64,000 nucleotides of DNA, from NCBI GenBank assembly GCA_947626285.1, contig CANQRR010000002.1:62001-126000 (forward strand), written 5' to 3'. The notes beneath the pieces are model-generated. The model did not search any database, was not told where the DNA came from, and saw only the letters and a list, made by a program, of their open reading frames with translations. This document shows positions 9,140-16,797 of the stretch, one piece after another. How positions within the stretch are numbered: the first letter of the stretch is position 1; every line of letters starts with the position of its first letter. Made by a program: the position numbers and the translations under genes. This stretch comes from an uncultured Lachnospiraceae bacterium (lineage in GTDB: Bacteria > Bacillota > Clostridia > Lachnospirales > Lachnospiraceae).

Positions 9140-9738
9140 AGGCAAAAAGAAATACGGAAAAAGAGAAACCGCGGATGACCTGGGAGAAGGTCAGCGGGCA
9201 TCTGCGCACGATCACGGAGCACAAGCTGCTCGTGATGAAGCATTGCTTCCGCATCGGGCTGTATCGGCAGGGACTGCTGCATGACCTGTCGAAGTATATG
9301 CCGTCGGAGCTTTTCATGGGCTTTCGGTATTATGACGACGGAAAGAGCAGTCCGAACAACGGCGAGCGAAAGGTAAAAGGATATTCTGACGCGTGGATGC
9401 ATCACAAGGGACGCAACCGGCATCATTTTGAGTACTGGACGGACTATACGCCCAACGCGCCAGACCGGCGGCACCCGCTCCGGCCGGTGCAGATGCCGCG
9501 GAAATATGTGGCGGAGATGCTGATGGACCGGATCTGCGCGTCGAAGAACTATAATAAAGGCACCTACACGCAGCACGACCCGCTCAGATACTTTGAGCAG
9601 GGGAGAAGTCACGTTCTGCTTCATCCGCAGACGCACAAGGAGTTGCATGGCATGCTTCGGATCCTCGACCAGAGGGGTGAGAAAGAGCTGGTGCGGTTTG
9701 TGAGGGAATACTACCTCAAGGGGTACCCGATTAGGTAA
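9136..9738 (+). CDS. DUF5662 family protein
   Basis: 200-residue soluble protein matching the DUF5662 pattern: GLLHDLSKYMPSEL (~50-63), then YSDAWMHHKGRNRHHFEYW (~80-98). The paired HD and HH..H motifs suggest a metal-binding HD-domain-like helical fold, but no activity is established to my knowledge. The start codon overlaps the stop of the GH13-like gene (ATGA), so the two are translationally coupled. Positively charged N-terminus, no signal peptide. Function unknown; the metal-binding idea is inference from the His/Asp spacing. Confidence 0.8.
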   Translation: MKAKRNTEKEKPRMTWEKVSGHLRTITEHKLLVMKHCFRIGLYRQGLLHDLSKYMPSELFMGFRYYDDGKSSPNNGERKVKGYSDAWMHHKGRNRHHFEYWTDYTPNAPDRRHPLRPVQMPRKYVAEMLMDRICASKNYNKGTYTQHDPLRYFEQGRSHVLLHPQTHKELHGMLRILDQRGEKELVRFVREYYLKGYPIR

Positions 9739-9753
9739 ATAAAGAAAATGGAC

Positions 9754-9863
9754 GTCGCCGGGCAGATTCGTTCGGTACTCTTCTCGAGTGTTTCCCGACA
9801 AAACCAGCTGTATGGTATTTGTCGGAAAACACATCAGAAATCCAAACGGATCAGCCTGGCGAC
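9754..9863. repeat. Palindromic repeat element, copy C
   Basis: Imperfect palindrome of 110 bases between convergent genes. The outer stem pairs 9754-9775 with 9842-9863 (GTCGCCGGGC with GCCTGGCGAC, then GATTCGTT with AACGGATC, including wobbles). The inner stem pairs GAGTGTTTCCCGAC (from about 9786) with GTCGGAAAACAC (9821-9832). Its reverse complement aligns with the element at 33238-33337, sharing GGATTTC, TGTTTTCCGAC, CCATA and GGGAAACACTCGAGAAG. See the repeat-family finding. Confidence 0.85.
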
Positions 9864-9947
9864 TGTGCTGTGCATATGTTGAAATATCTGGTTTTACGAA
9901 TAATCAGAATGCATGACTATATAGATCTAATTTTCGCAAATATGCTG

Positions 9948-10427
9948 TTATGCCGGATAGACAAGTCGTGTGTCATCAATATTGGTCAGCACTTCACGCA
10001 GGTAGCGGTCCGCGAGCCAGTTCGCCATCGGGAGATTCATGTCGAGGTAGTTGCCGCAGTCTTTCGCGCAGGCACCGGGCACTTCGCCTCGGTAATCGCG
10101 GATGAAGGTGAACATTTCGATCATGAGTGAGACGATGTCCCTTGACTCATAGTCGCCCGCGAGCAGAAGATAGAAGCCGGTCCGGCAGCCCATGGGACCG
10201 AAGTAGACAGTTTTGTCGCCGTACTGAGGGTGGTTGCGCAGAAACGTCGCGGCAAGGTGCTCGATCGTGTGCACCTCCGCCGTGTTCATGACCGGCTCGC
10301 CGTTCGGCTTCGTCATGCGGATGTCGAAGGTGGTGACGGTCTCCGCGCCGATGTGATCTTTTCTCGAGACATAGAGTCCCGGGAGAAGTTTGATGTGGTC
10401 GATGGTGAAGCTTGCGATTTTTTCCAT
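9948..10427 (-). CDS. luxS: S-ribosylhomocysteine lyase LuxS
   Basis: 159-residue enzyme that splits S-ribosylhomocysteine into homocysteine and DPD, the precursor of autoinducer-2, in the activated methyl cycle. The iron/zinc ligands are visible as HTIEH (His53 and His57) and Cys124 in KDCGNY, and the catalytic cysteine is Cys81 in GPMGCRTG. N-terminal FTIDHIKLLPG is typical. It is monocistronic on the reverse strand with its own promoter (10550-10578). The 3' side faces the DUF5662 gene and palindromic repeat copy C. I found no SAM or SAH riboswitch in its leader. Confidence 0.96.
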   Translation of the reverse strand: MEKIASFTIDHIKLLPGLYVSRKDHIGAETVTTFDIRMTKPNGEPVMNTAEVHTIEHLAATFLRNHPQYGDKTVYFGPMGCRTGFYLLLAGDYESRDIVSLMIEMFTFIRDYRGEVPGACAKDCGNYLDMNLPMANWLADRYLREVLTNIDDTRLVYPA

Positions 10428-10549
10428 TTGTGATCAGATCCTTTCCTGATAATGTAGTCAAATAGATTTTGCGGCAAAGACTGTCGCGGGCGCGTCTGTT
10501 GTATAGAGAGCAGACCGTTTCGCGGCAGTTTGCCTGTCAGACTAATGGT

Positions 10550-10578
10550 ATTCTAACAGATACGGCCGTTTTGCACAA
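10550..10578 (-). promoter_or_regulatory. Promoter candidate for luxS
   Basis: Reverse-strand TTGTGC (plus 10573-10578) and TAGAAT (10550-10555), 17-base spacer, about 125 bases upstream of luxS. It lies back to back with the trpS promoter. Confidence 0.45.
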
Positions 10579-10580
10579 CC

Positions 10581-10609
10581 TTGACTTTGCTATATGGAAA
10601 TGATAAAAT
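10581..10609 (+). promoter_or_regulatory. Sigma-A promoter for trpS
   Basis: TTGACT (10581-10586) and TAAAAT (10604-10609) with a 17-base spacer. The ~100-base leader that follows holds a GCCTGCAGGC palindrome but no T-box sequence. Confidence 0.65.
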
Positions 10610-10707
10610 TGCGTTGTGCCTGCAGGCAGGGAAAAAATGGGGCCTGCGGGAAATATTTGAATGACTGTGCGGATAAAGTCCGCGAGGAGTGACTTGGAGG
10701 GACAATT

Positions 10708-11712
10708 ATGATCGATGGAAAAAAAGTATTGTTCAGCGGGATGCAGGCGACCGGTTCGCTGACTTTGGGAAATTATCTCGGCGCCCTGAAGAATTGGGTG
10801 AAGCTGAGTGACGAATATGAGTGCTTTTATTCGGTGGTTGACATGCATTCGATCACGGTGCGACAGGATCCGGCGACGCTGCGGAAGCGCGCGCGTGCGC
10901 TTCTGACGCTCTACATCGCGGCCGGGCTGGATCCGGAAAAGAACTGTCTGTATTATCAGTCACATGTCTCCGCGCACGCAGAGCTCGCGTGGATCCTGAA
11001 CTGCTTTACCTACATGGGCGAGCTGAACCGCATGACGCAGTTCAAGGATAAGTCAGCGAAGCATGCGGACAACATCAACGCCGGACTCTACACCTATCCG
11101 GTGCTCATGGCGGCGGACATCCTGCTGTATCAGGCGGACGTGGTGCCGGTAGGCATCGACCAGATGCAGCATCTGGAGTTGACGCGCGACGTCGCGCAGC
11201 GCTTCAACGCGATCTACGGCGATGTGTTTACGATTCCGGAGGCCTACATCGGCAAGACCGGGGCGAAGATCATGAGTCTGCAGGATCCGACGAAGAAGAT
11301 GAGCAAGTCGGACGAGAACCCGAACGCCAGCATCTACCTCATGGACGATCCGGACACGATCCGCAGGAAGTGCAAGCGCGCCGTGACGGACTCCGTCGGC
11401 GAGATCCGTTACTGCGAGGAGCAGCCGGGACTGCGCAACCTGATCGACATCTACTGCGCGTGCCTGAACAAGACGCCGGACGAGGTCGTGAAGGAATTCT
11501 CCGGCAGCGGTTACGGCCAGTTCAAGGAGGCGGTTGGCGAGGCGGTCGTGTCGGTGCTTGATCCGCTGCAGAAGCGCGTCGCGGAGCTTGAGCAGGACAA
11601 GGCCTACATCGACAGTGCGATCAAGAACAACGCTGAGAAGGCGGGCTACTACGCCCAGAAGACGCTGCGCAAGGTGCAGAAGAAGGTCGGCTTCCCGGAG
11701 AAGGTTCGGTGA
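10708..11712 (+). CDS. trpS: Tryptophanyl-tRNA synthetase
   Basis: 334-residue class I aminoacyl-tRNA synthetase for tryptophan. The N-terminus carries FSGMQATGSLTLGNYLGAL, holding the HIGH-type GNYLG motif, and KKMSKSDENPN near residue 200 is the KMSKS loop. The GIDQMQHLELTRDVAQRFN segment between them is characteristic of bacterial TrpS. Length is normal. GGAGGG precedes the ATG. Unlike many Clostridia, the leader has no T-box antiterminator motif, so tRNA-mediated control is not apparent here. Confidence 0.96.
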   Translation: MIDGKKVLFSGMQATGSLTLGNYLGALKNWVKLSDEYECFYSVVDMHSITVRQDPATLRKRARALLTLYIAAGLDPEKNCLYYQSHVSAHAELAWILNCFTYMGELNRMTQFKDKSAKHADNINAGLYTYPVLMAADILLYQADVVPVGIDQMQHLELTRDVAQRFNAIYGDVFTIPEAYIGKTGAKIMSLQDPTKKMSKSDENPNASIYLMDDPDTIRRKCKRAVTDSVGEIRYCEEQPGLRNLIDIYCACLNKTPDEVVKEFSGSGYGQFKEAVGEAVVSVLDPLQKRVAELEQDKAYIDSAIKNNAEKAGYYAQKTLRKVQKKVGFPEKVR

Positions 11713-11799
11713 GAAACTGTGCAGGATTGGGATAAAGAGCTGTTTTTTAGTGATTTGTTAAGGATATTGACTCTCGGCTTGTTATTTACCCTAAGAATA

Positions 11800-11828
11800 T
11801 TGAACTGACAGAGAAAAGGATTTATAAT
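11800..11828 (+). promoter_or_regulatory. Sigma-A promoter for the RelB antitoxin gene
   Basis: TTGAAC (11800-11805) and TATAAT (11823-11828), spacer 17 bases, 54 bases before the start codon. Confidence 0.65.
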
Positions 11829-11881
11829 AGTCATACAGACAAATACAAAATCACTGCGAAACAAATACAAGGAGAAGCGTT

Positions 11882-12178
11882 ATGGCGGAGCAGGTATTGA
11901 TTCAGTTCAGGGCGGATAAAAAATTGAAACAGGAAGTGACAGAGATATATGAGAAGCTTGGAATGGATTTGCCGACGGCGTTTCGTATGTTTATGAACAG
12001 AAGCAAAATGGTGAGAGGGCTTCCTTTCGAGGCAACATTGCCACAAAATACAATAACGGGAGAAGAGGCGAAAAACGCTTTTCATGAATTAAGAAGACAG
12101 GCGGCAGATGTTCCGGAAATGTCGCTTGACGAGATCAATGCAGAAATTCAGGCGGTAAGAGCAGAAAGAAAAAGGTAG
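11882..12178 (+). CDS. RelB/DinJ family antitoxin
   Basis: 98-residue protein with the ribbon-helix-helix layout of RelB/DinJ antitoxins: a short beta-strand VLIQFRADKKLKQE, a helix ending at LGMDLPTAFRMFMN (~28-41) and the GLPFEATLP segment (~49-57) characteristic of DinJ-like proteins. The charged C-terminal helix would normally wrap the toxin. It has its own promoter and a strong SD (AAGGAGAAG). Base composition is more A+T-rich than trpS upstream, consistent with accessory DNA. The expected toxin gene directly downstream is only a stub (see 12185). Confidence 0.85.
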   Translation: MAEQVLIQFRADKKLKQEVTEIYEKLGMDLPTAFRMFMNRSKMVRGLPFEATLPQNTITGEEAKNAFHELRRQAADVPEMSLDEINAEIQAVRAERKR

Positions 12179-12184
12179 TTCTTC

Positions 12185-12259
12185 ATGAAATATTATGCAG
12201 TAATTGATACGAATGTACTGCTGTTATTATTACACCTGCGGAGATGGAAAAAATCATGA
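12185..12259 (+). pseudogene. Remnant of a PIN-domain toxin gene
   Basis: A 24-codon frame beginning six bases after the antitoxin stop. It opens MKYYAVIDTNVLL, which is the first beta-strand and the catalytic Asp/Asn segment (D-T-N-V-L) of PIN-domain ribonuclease toxins, then loses similarity at a leucine run and ends at TGA (12257-12259). A whole PIN toxin would have about 130 residues, so an internal deletion appears to have removed nearly all of it. The stop overlaps the likely DUF3795 start as ATGA. Confidence 0.65.
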
Positions 12260-12588
12260 ACAGTACATGTCGGATGGAGAAGGTTGATTTTTCGGCGATC
12301 ACTGCGTGCGGGGAATGCTGCGACACCTGTGATAAAATGAAGGCAGGCGAGTGTCCGGGTTGCATACAGGCGGACGGTATTGTTCCGGAATGGGCGGATT
12401 CGGGGAGATGCAGGATTCATGCGTGCGTAAAGGAGCATGGAGCGAAGTTCTGCGGTCTGTGTGAAGAGTTTCCATGTGACAGGGTATCGGAGCTGATTCC
12501 GTGGAATCCAAACATAATTGAGCATTTAGCGCAGCTCAGGGATCAATATAACGAAATAAGTGAAAAGACCGATTTGAATGAAACATAA
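12256..12588 (+). CDS. DUF3795 cysteine-rich protein
   Basis: 110-residue protein (start 12256; an in-frame ATG at 12244 would add four residues). The DUF3795 pattern is clear: ACGECCDTCDKMKAGECPGC (~16-35), then CRIHAC and FCGLCEEFPCDRV. Many cysteines in CxxC arrangements suggest metal or Fe-S binding, but the function is unknown. Translation may be coupled to the PIN-toxin stub through the ATGA overlap at 12256-12259, a junction likely created by deletion. A hairpin terminator follows at 12604. Confidence 0.8.
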   Translation: MNSTCRMEKVDFSAITACGECCDTCDKMKAGECPGCIQADGIVPEWADSGRCRIHACVKEHGAKFCGLCEEFPCDRVSELIPWNPNIIEHLAQLRDQYNEISEKTDLNET

Positions 12589-12603
12589 TTTTAAAATGTA
12601 AAG

Positions 12604-12636
12604 TATGTCCTCTGTTCGGGGACATATTTCATTTTG
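12604..12636 (+). terminator. Rho-independent terminator after DUF3795 gene
   Basis: Stem TATGTCC (12604-12610) with GGACATA (12620-12626), followed by a T-rich tail (TTTCATTTT). Confidence 0.65.
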
Positions 12637-12804
12637 TGGGAAGAATAGAGAGTGATGATATCTGCGATATGCCAGTGATAGACTTGCATGAAATAATATA
12701 ACTTATCGGAAGCTGTGAAACAGATTCTGATAAAAGGCGCGGATACGCGCCGCAAATCGATTACAGGGTCCACGAAGCGGTTCCTGTAATATAATTTATC
12801 ATAC
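12637..12804. other. Gene-free spacer before hipBA with two hairpins
   Basis: No plausible coding frame. It contains a GGCGCG-gata-CGCGCC hairpin at about 12736-12751 and a TTACAGG..CCTGTAA inverted repeat at about 12761-12790, just ahead of the hipB promoter. The rest is A+T-rich without recognisable structure. Confidence 0.5.
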
Positions 12805-12833
12805 TTGACAAAATAAGAGGACTATTATAATCT
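12805..12833 (+). promoter_or_regulatory. Promoter candidate for the hipB-hipA pair
   Basis: TTGACA at 12805-12810. Downstream a TATAAT (12826-12831) sits at a short 15-base spacing and an overlapping TAATCT (12828-12833) at 17 bases, so the exact -10 is uncertain. Confidence 0.5.
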
Positions 12834-12864
12834 AATTATGCAAATATGAGAAAAAGGTGATTGC

Positions 12865-13206
12865 ATGAAGATAAGCGGGAATGAAAGGGAACAGGATATC
12901 CTGAAGGAACTTGGTGCCAGGATCAGGCAGTATCGCATCGCACGGAACATTACGCAGGCGGAACTCGCGGACAGATGCGGCATTTCCTCCAGCACGGAGG
13001 TGCGCATAGAGAGCGGCGTAGACTCCAAAATCTCGAATTATATAAAAATTCTAGGGTCTCTGGGACTTGCCCAAAATCTGGATCTTTTGATTCCGGAGCC
13101 GCAGCCGGATTTCAAGGCGCTGTATGAGCGAAAGCCTGCAAGACAGAGAGCAAGATCGAATAAAGTCGGACCCGGATCAGGATGGGTTTGGGGAGAAGAC
13201 GAGTAA
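12865..13206 (+). CDS. hipB: HipB-like XRE family antitoxin/repressor
   Basis: 113-residue DNA-binding protein with a Cro/CI helix-turn-helix near residues 14-68 (LGARIRQYRIARNITQAEL, then GISSSTEVRIESG). It lies 15 bases upstream of a HipA homologue, the standard antitoxin-toxin order. HipB proteins repress their own operon and neutralise HipA. The C-terminus ends in a basic then Gly/Trp-rich tail. SD AAAAAGG is weak. Named from context plus the HTH; as an isolated sequence it could be any XRE regulator. Confidence 0.8.
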   Translation: MKISGNEREQDILKELGARIRQYRIARNITQAELADRCGISSSTEVRIESGVDSKISNYIKILGSLGLAQNLDLLIPEPQPDFKALYERKPARQRARSNKVGPGSGWVWGEDE

Positions 13207-13221
13207 AGAGAGAGGTAGACG

Positions 13222-14514
13222 ATGGCTGTAGAGACAGTAAAAGTGAAACTGTGGGGATCCACGATCGGTTATCTGCACATGCAGGAGAGTGGGCTGATCG
13301 GGTTTCAGTACGACAGGAATTTTCTGGGAAGCGGTATAGAAGTCGCCCCGCTCACGATGCCGTTGTCTGAGCTGACTTATTCATTTCCTGCGTTACCGGA
13401 AGCGACTTACAGCGGACTGCCGGGAATATTTGCGGATTCCCTGCCCGATAAATTCGGTAATATCGTGATAAGAAGTTATCTGTTAAGTCAGGGCAGGACG
13501 GAAAATGATCTGACCGCACTTGAAAAACTGTGTTATGTGGGACAAAGGGGCATGGGAGCTCTGGAATATGAACCCTCAGCTGACCTTGTCGATGTCGGGA
13601 AAGAGATTGACATCGACGCTCTGACAACGCTTGCCTCCGATATTCTATCGGAAAAAGAAAGCCTGCATATCGCACATGATCAGAATATGATCGCGCAATT
13701 AATGCAGGGAAGCTCCTCTGTCGGCGGGGCAAGAGCCAAGACGCTCATCGCGTGGAAGCCGGACACAGGCGAGATCCGTTCCGGTCAGATCGATGCAGGG
13801 GAAGGGTATGGGTACTGGCTGCTGAAATTCGATGATATTTCAAACAACAGGGACAAGGATCAGGAGCCGGACAGCAGGGAGTACACGAGAATCGAATACG
13901 CATATTATCTCATGGCGGAAGAAGCGGGGATTAAAATGAGTGAATGCCGCTTATACAGGGAGAATGGCAGAGCACATTTTATGACAAAGCGATTTGACCG
14001 TACAGACGACAAGGGGGAAAAACTCCATATGCAGAGCCTGTGTGCGATGGTGCATATGGATTTCAACTCCCCCAGGATCTATTCTTATGAAGACGCATTT
14101 CAGGTGATGAGACAGCTTATGCTCCCCCACAGTGATTTCCTGCAGCTGTACAAAAGGATGCTGTTTAATGAATTTGCCAGAAATTACGATGATCATACAA
14201 AGAACATTACTTTTCTGATGGATAAAAAGGGTCGATGGCGTTTGTCGCCGGCATATGATATGACGTTTTCATACAATGCGAACAGCATCTGGGTAAACGC
14301 GCATCAAATGCTGATCAATGGAAAGGCGGATAGTATAACCGAAGCGGATCTCAGAGAGGTTGCCCAAAAGGCCGGAATAAAAAAGGCAGAAGCAGAGAAA
14401 TGTATGAATCAGGTTCGGGAAGCTGTCTCAAAATGGCGGGATTTTGCGGAAATCGCGGAGCTTTCTCTGAAAAATACAGAGCGAATCGAGAGATTCCTCA
14501 AATCGGAGCTCTGA
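13222..14514 (+). CDS. hipA: HipA family Ser/Thr kinase toxin
   Basis: 430-residue HipA-type kinase; characterised members phosphorylate glutamyl-tRNA synthetase and induce persistence. The N-subdomain opens VKLWGSTIGYLH and contains FADSLPDKFGN (a HipA signature). The nucleotide-binding segment SVGGARAKT (~172-180) is followed by HFMTKRFDR, then the catalytic loop ARNYDDHTKNI (the Asp in DDH is the expected catalytic base) and LSPAYDM (the metal-binding Asp). All key residues appear intact and the length is full, so the toxin is probably functional. It overlaps nothing and is the last gene of the pair, convergent with rluA. Confidence 0.92.
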   Translation: MAVETVKVKLWGSTIGYLHMQESGLIGFQYDRNFLGSGIEVAPLTMPLSELTYSFPALPEATYSGLPGIFADSLPDKFGNIVIRSYLLSQGRTENDLTALEKLCYVGQRGMGALEYEPSADLVDVGKEIDIDALTTLASDILSEKESLHIAHDQNMIAQLMQGSSSVGGARAKTLIAWKPDTGEIRSGQIDAGEGYGYWLLKFDDISNNRDKDQEPDSREYTRIEYAYYLMAEEAGIKMSECRLYRENGRAHFMTKRFDRTDDKGEKLHMQSLCAMVHMDFNSPRIYSYEDAFQVMRQLMLPHSDFLQLYKRMLFNEFARNYDDHTKNITFLMDKKGRWRLSPAYDMTFSYNANSIWVNAHQMLINGKADSITEADLREVAQKAGIKKAEAEKCMNQVREAVSKWRDFAEIAELSLKNTERIERFLKSEL

Positions 14515-14544
14515 TGCCAGATTCCGCAGGCTGCGCAGCGAAGC

Positions 14545-15513
14545 TTATGCGGAGTCGCCCAGGCAAACGACACGTCTCATGTCCTCCGGCATCTCGCAGG
14601 TGAAAGAGAGCGGTTCGCCCGTGATCGGGTGCGGGAACTCCAGCTTGTGTGAGTGCAGCGCCTGACGACCAAACGAAGATATCGGATTGTAGAGGAAATC
14701 GCCGATGAGCGGATGCCCGATGTGGCTCATGTGTACGCGGATCTGGTGTGTGCGGCCGGTCTCGAGCGTGACGGTGGCGAGAGATAGAAAGCGTGGAAGC
14801 GATTTCGCAGATGCGGTGGACGAGCGTTTGAAACTATCCTGAGTCGTAGAGTCACAGTCGGTTTTGCAGGCGCTGAGTCTGCGAAAATGTGTCACGGCGC
14901 GCTGCCCGCGCTCGTAGTCCACGCAGCGCATCAGGACGGAGCCGTCGAGGCGCGCGATCGGCGCGTTGATCGTGCCGGACTCCGGCAAAATCCCCTCGAC
15001 GATGGCAAGGTACTCCCGGTGGATCTGCCGTTCGGCGGATATGCGGGAGAGGATTGCAGCGCTCAGGTAATGCTTTGCGATGATGAGAAGACCGCTGGTA
15101 TCGCGGTCGAGGCGATTGATACAGCGATAGACGAAAGGGATACCCTGCGAAGTGAAATAATACATAATGCCGTTTGCGAGGGTATTCTTATAATTGTTGA
15201 TGGAAGGGTGAATCGGCATGTCGCTCGGCTTGTTGACAACGAGCAGATCCTCATCTTCATAGACGATGTCCAGCGGCATCTGTACAGGCACAAGATCAGC
15301 GGAGGACTGCTCCTCGACGATCCGTATCGTCAGGACGTCCCCCGCTTTCAGTCTCTGATTTGTGTAAGCCCATTCTCCATTCAGCAGGATCCCGCGTTCC
15401 GTCTGCTTCAGGCGTGTCAGCACATGGTGCGAACATCCGCGCCCACGCAGGAACTGCTCGACGGTCATATCTTCATGAATCTGTCTGATATTCCACTTGA
15501 TTATTCGTCTCAT
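14545..15513 (-). CDS. RluA family rRNA/tRNA pseudouridine synthase
   Basis: 322-residue pseudouridine synthase. An S4-like N-terminal RNA-binding region (MTVEQFLRGRGCS, then an LKAGDVL strand) precedes the catalytic domain with INRLDRDTSGLLIIAK, where the Asp of RLDRDTSG is the nucleophile, and TGRTHQIRVHMSHIGHPLIGD near the C-terminus. The target base cannot be read from sequence; RluC and RluD are the closest named types. The start at 15513 is chosen because upstream in-frame codons fall inside palindromic repeat copy A. It is the last reverse-strand gene after potD, and its 3' end forms a hairpin with the hipA side (about 14522-14561). Confidence 0.9.
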   Translation of the reverse strand: MRRIIKWNIRQIHEDMTVEQFLRGRGCSHHVLTRLKQTERGILLNGEWAYTNQRLKAGDVLTIRIVEEQSSADLVPVQMPLDIVYEDEDLLVVNKPSDMPIHPSINNYKNTLANGIMYYFTSQGIPFVYRCINRLDRDTSGLLIIAKHYLSAAILSRISAERQIHREYLAIVEGILPESGTINAPIARLDGSVLMRCVDYERGQRAVTHFRRLSACKTDCDSTTQDSFKRSSTASAKSLPRFLSLATVTLETGRTHQIRVHMSHIGHPLIGDFLYNPISSFGRQALHSHKLEFPHPITGEPLSFTCEMPEDMRRVVCLGDSA

Positions 15514-15545
15514 AGTTTCTCGAATGCCCGTCAAAGCCGTAGACA

Positions 15546-15665
15546 GGAACCGCAGGGATTTCCGGGACTTTTCCGGCACAAACCGAAGAAAGAAAACCTT
15601 TCGCTTTCCAATGTGTATCTACGGTTTTGCCGGGAAAGCTCCCAGGAAGGGTACCGTGCGGTTCC
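15546..15665. repeat. Palindromic repeat element, copy A
   Basis: Outer stem GGAACCGCA (15546-15554) with TGCGGTTCC (15657-15665), perfect. Inner stem GGGACTTTTCCGGCA (15564-15578) with TGCCGGGAAAGCTCCC (15628-15643), one bulge and one wobble. It lies between the potD stop (15690) and the rluA start (15513). Similarity to copy B extends to about 15535-15673, roughly 90% identity by eye, in the opposite orientation. Confidence 0.85.
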
Positions 15666-15689
15666 GTTCGAAGTTTACCGAATACGGGA

Positions 15690-16763
15690 TCAGCTCGACT
15701 TCACTTTGTTCCAGTAATCATTGTACATATTGTCGACCTCGTCCCCAAGGTACTGGAAAGTCTCGCAGCGCGCCATATCTTCGGCGGGCGGGAAGGCGAT
15801 CGTACTGTTCTTGATGTCCTCATCCTCGATCAGCTCGCGCGCCGCCGTGTTCGGAGTGGAGTAGGTGATGTACTCGAAATTCTTCAGCGCGATCTCAGCC
15901 TCGCACATGTAATTGATGAATTTCTCCGCGTTCTCCTTGTTCTGTGCGTTCTTCGGGATGACCCAGCTGTCGATCCAGATGTTGGAGCCTTCGTCCGGGA
16001 TCACATACTCCAGATTCTCGTTCTCGCGCTGCGTGTAGATCGCCTCGCCGGAGTAGATCACGCCCAGCGCGGCTTCGTCGCCGATCATCTTGTCGCGCAC
16101 CTCGTCGATCACATAAGCCTGTACGAGCGGCTTTTGCTCCATCAGGGTGTCAGCTGCCTCAGAGAGCTCTTCCTCGCTCGTCGTGTTGAGCGAGTAGCCG
16201 AGGCGCTTCAGGGCGACCGCAAACGCGTCGCGCACGCTGTTCTGCATCAGGATGTTGTCGGCGTACTTCTCATCCCAGAGGATATCCCAGCTCGTGACCG
16301 GCTCGTCGACCATCGTTTTGTTGTAGAGGATGCCGACCGTGCCCCAGCAGTAGGGGACGGAATACTTGTTCTCCGGGTCGAAGCCTTTCGAGGCTTCCAG
16401 ATACTCTTCACCGATATTTTTCAGATTCGGAATATTGTCAAAATTGATTTCCGCGAGCAGATCGTTCTCGATCATCCGTTGGATCATATAGTCGGACGGA
16501 CAGACGACGTCGTAGGAGACGGCGCCGGTCTCGATCTTCGGGTACATGATCTCGTTCGTCTCGAACTCGTCGTACACGACTTCGATGCCGGTTTCCTCCT
16601 CGAACATGTCGAGCACATCCGGATCGATATACTCGCCCCAGTTGTAGACGACGACCTTGCCGGCGTCGGCAGACTTGGAACTCTCAGACTTCGCGCCGCC
16701 ACATCCTGTCAGCAGCGAGGCCGCAAGAATCCCGGTTAATATGATACACATCAATTTTTTCAT
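15690..16763 (-). CDS. potD: Spermidine/putrescine-binding lipoprotein PotD
   Basis: 357-residue extracytoplasmic solute-binding protein of the polyamine ABC importer. The N-terminus is a lipoprotein signal: MKK, a hydrophobic stretch and the lipobox LLTGC, so it should be anchored in the membrane by a diacylated Cys. The mature part opens VVVYNWGEYIDPDVLDMFEEE, typical of PotD/PotF, and VVCPSDYMIQRM follows. Start chosen at 16763 because GGAGGAA precedes it; the longer open frame runs into the upstream repeat. It is the last pot gene, but 454 bases of repeat-rich DNA separate it from potC, which is unusual for this operon. Palindromes flank it on both sides in inverted orientation. Confidence 0.94.
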   Translation of the reverse strand: MKKLMCIILTGILAASLLTGCGGAKSESSKSADAGKVVVYNWGEYIDPDVLDMFEEETGIEVVYDEFETNEIMYPKIETGAVSYDVVCPSDYMIQRMIENDLLAEINFDNIPNLKNIGEEYLEASKGFDPENKYSVPYCWGTVGILYNKTMVDEPVTSWDILWDEKYADNILMQNSVRDAFAVALKRLGYSLNTTSEEELSEAADTLMEQKPLVQAYVIDEVRDKMIGDEAALGVIYSGEAIYTQRENENLEYVIPDEGSNIWIDSWVIPKNAQNKENAEKFINYMCEAEIALKNFEYITYSTPNTAARELIEDEDIKNSTIAFPPAEDMARCETFQYLGDEVDNMYNDYWNKVKSS

Positions 16764-16797
16764 GCCAAATTCCTCCTCATTAATTGCATATATTAAA

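Noticed and set aside
9739-9947. Insertion sequence between DUF5662 and luxS
   Set aside because: The conserved DNA is only the 110-base palindrome. No transposase frame or target-site duplication is seen.
10440-10707. T-box leader upstream of trpS
   Set aside because: No T-box consensus (TGGNACCGCG-like) or terminator pair. Only a promoter and a short GCCTGCAGGC palindrome are seen.
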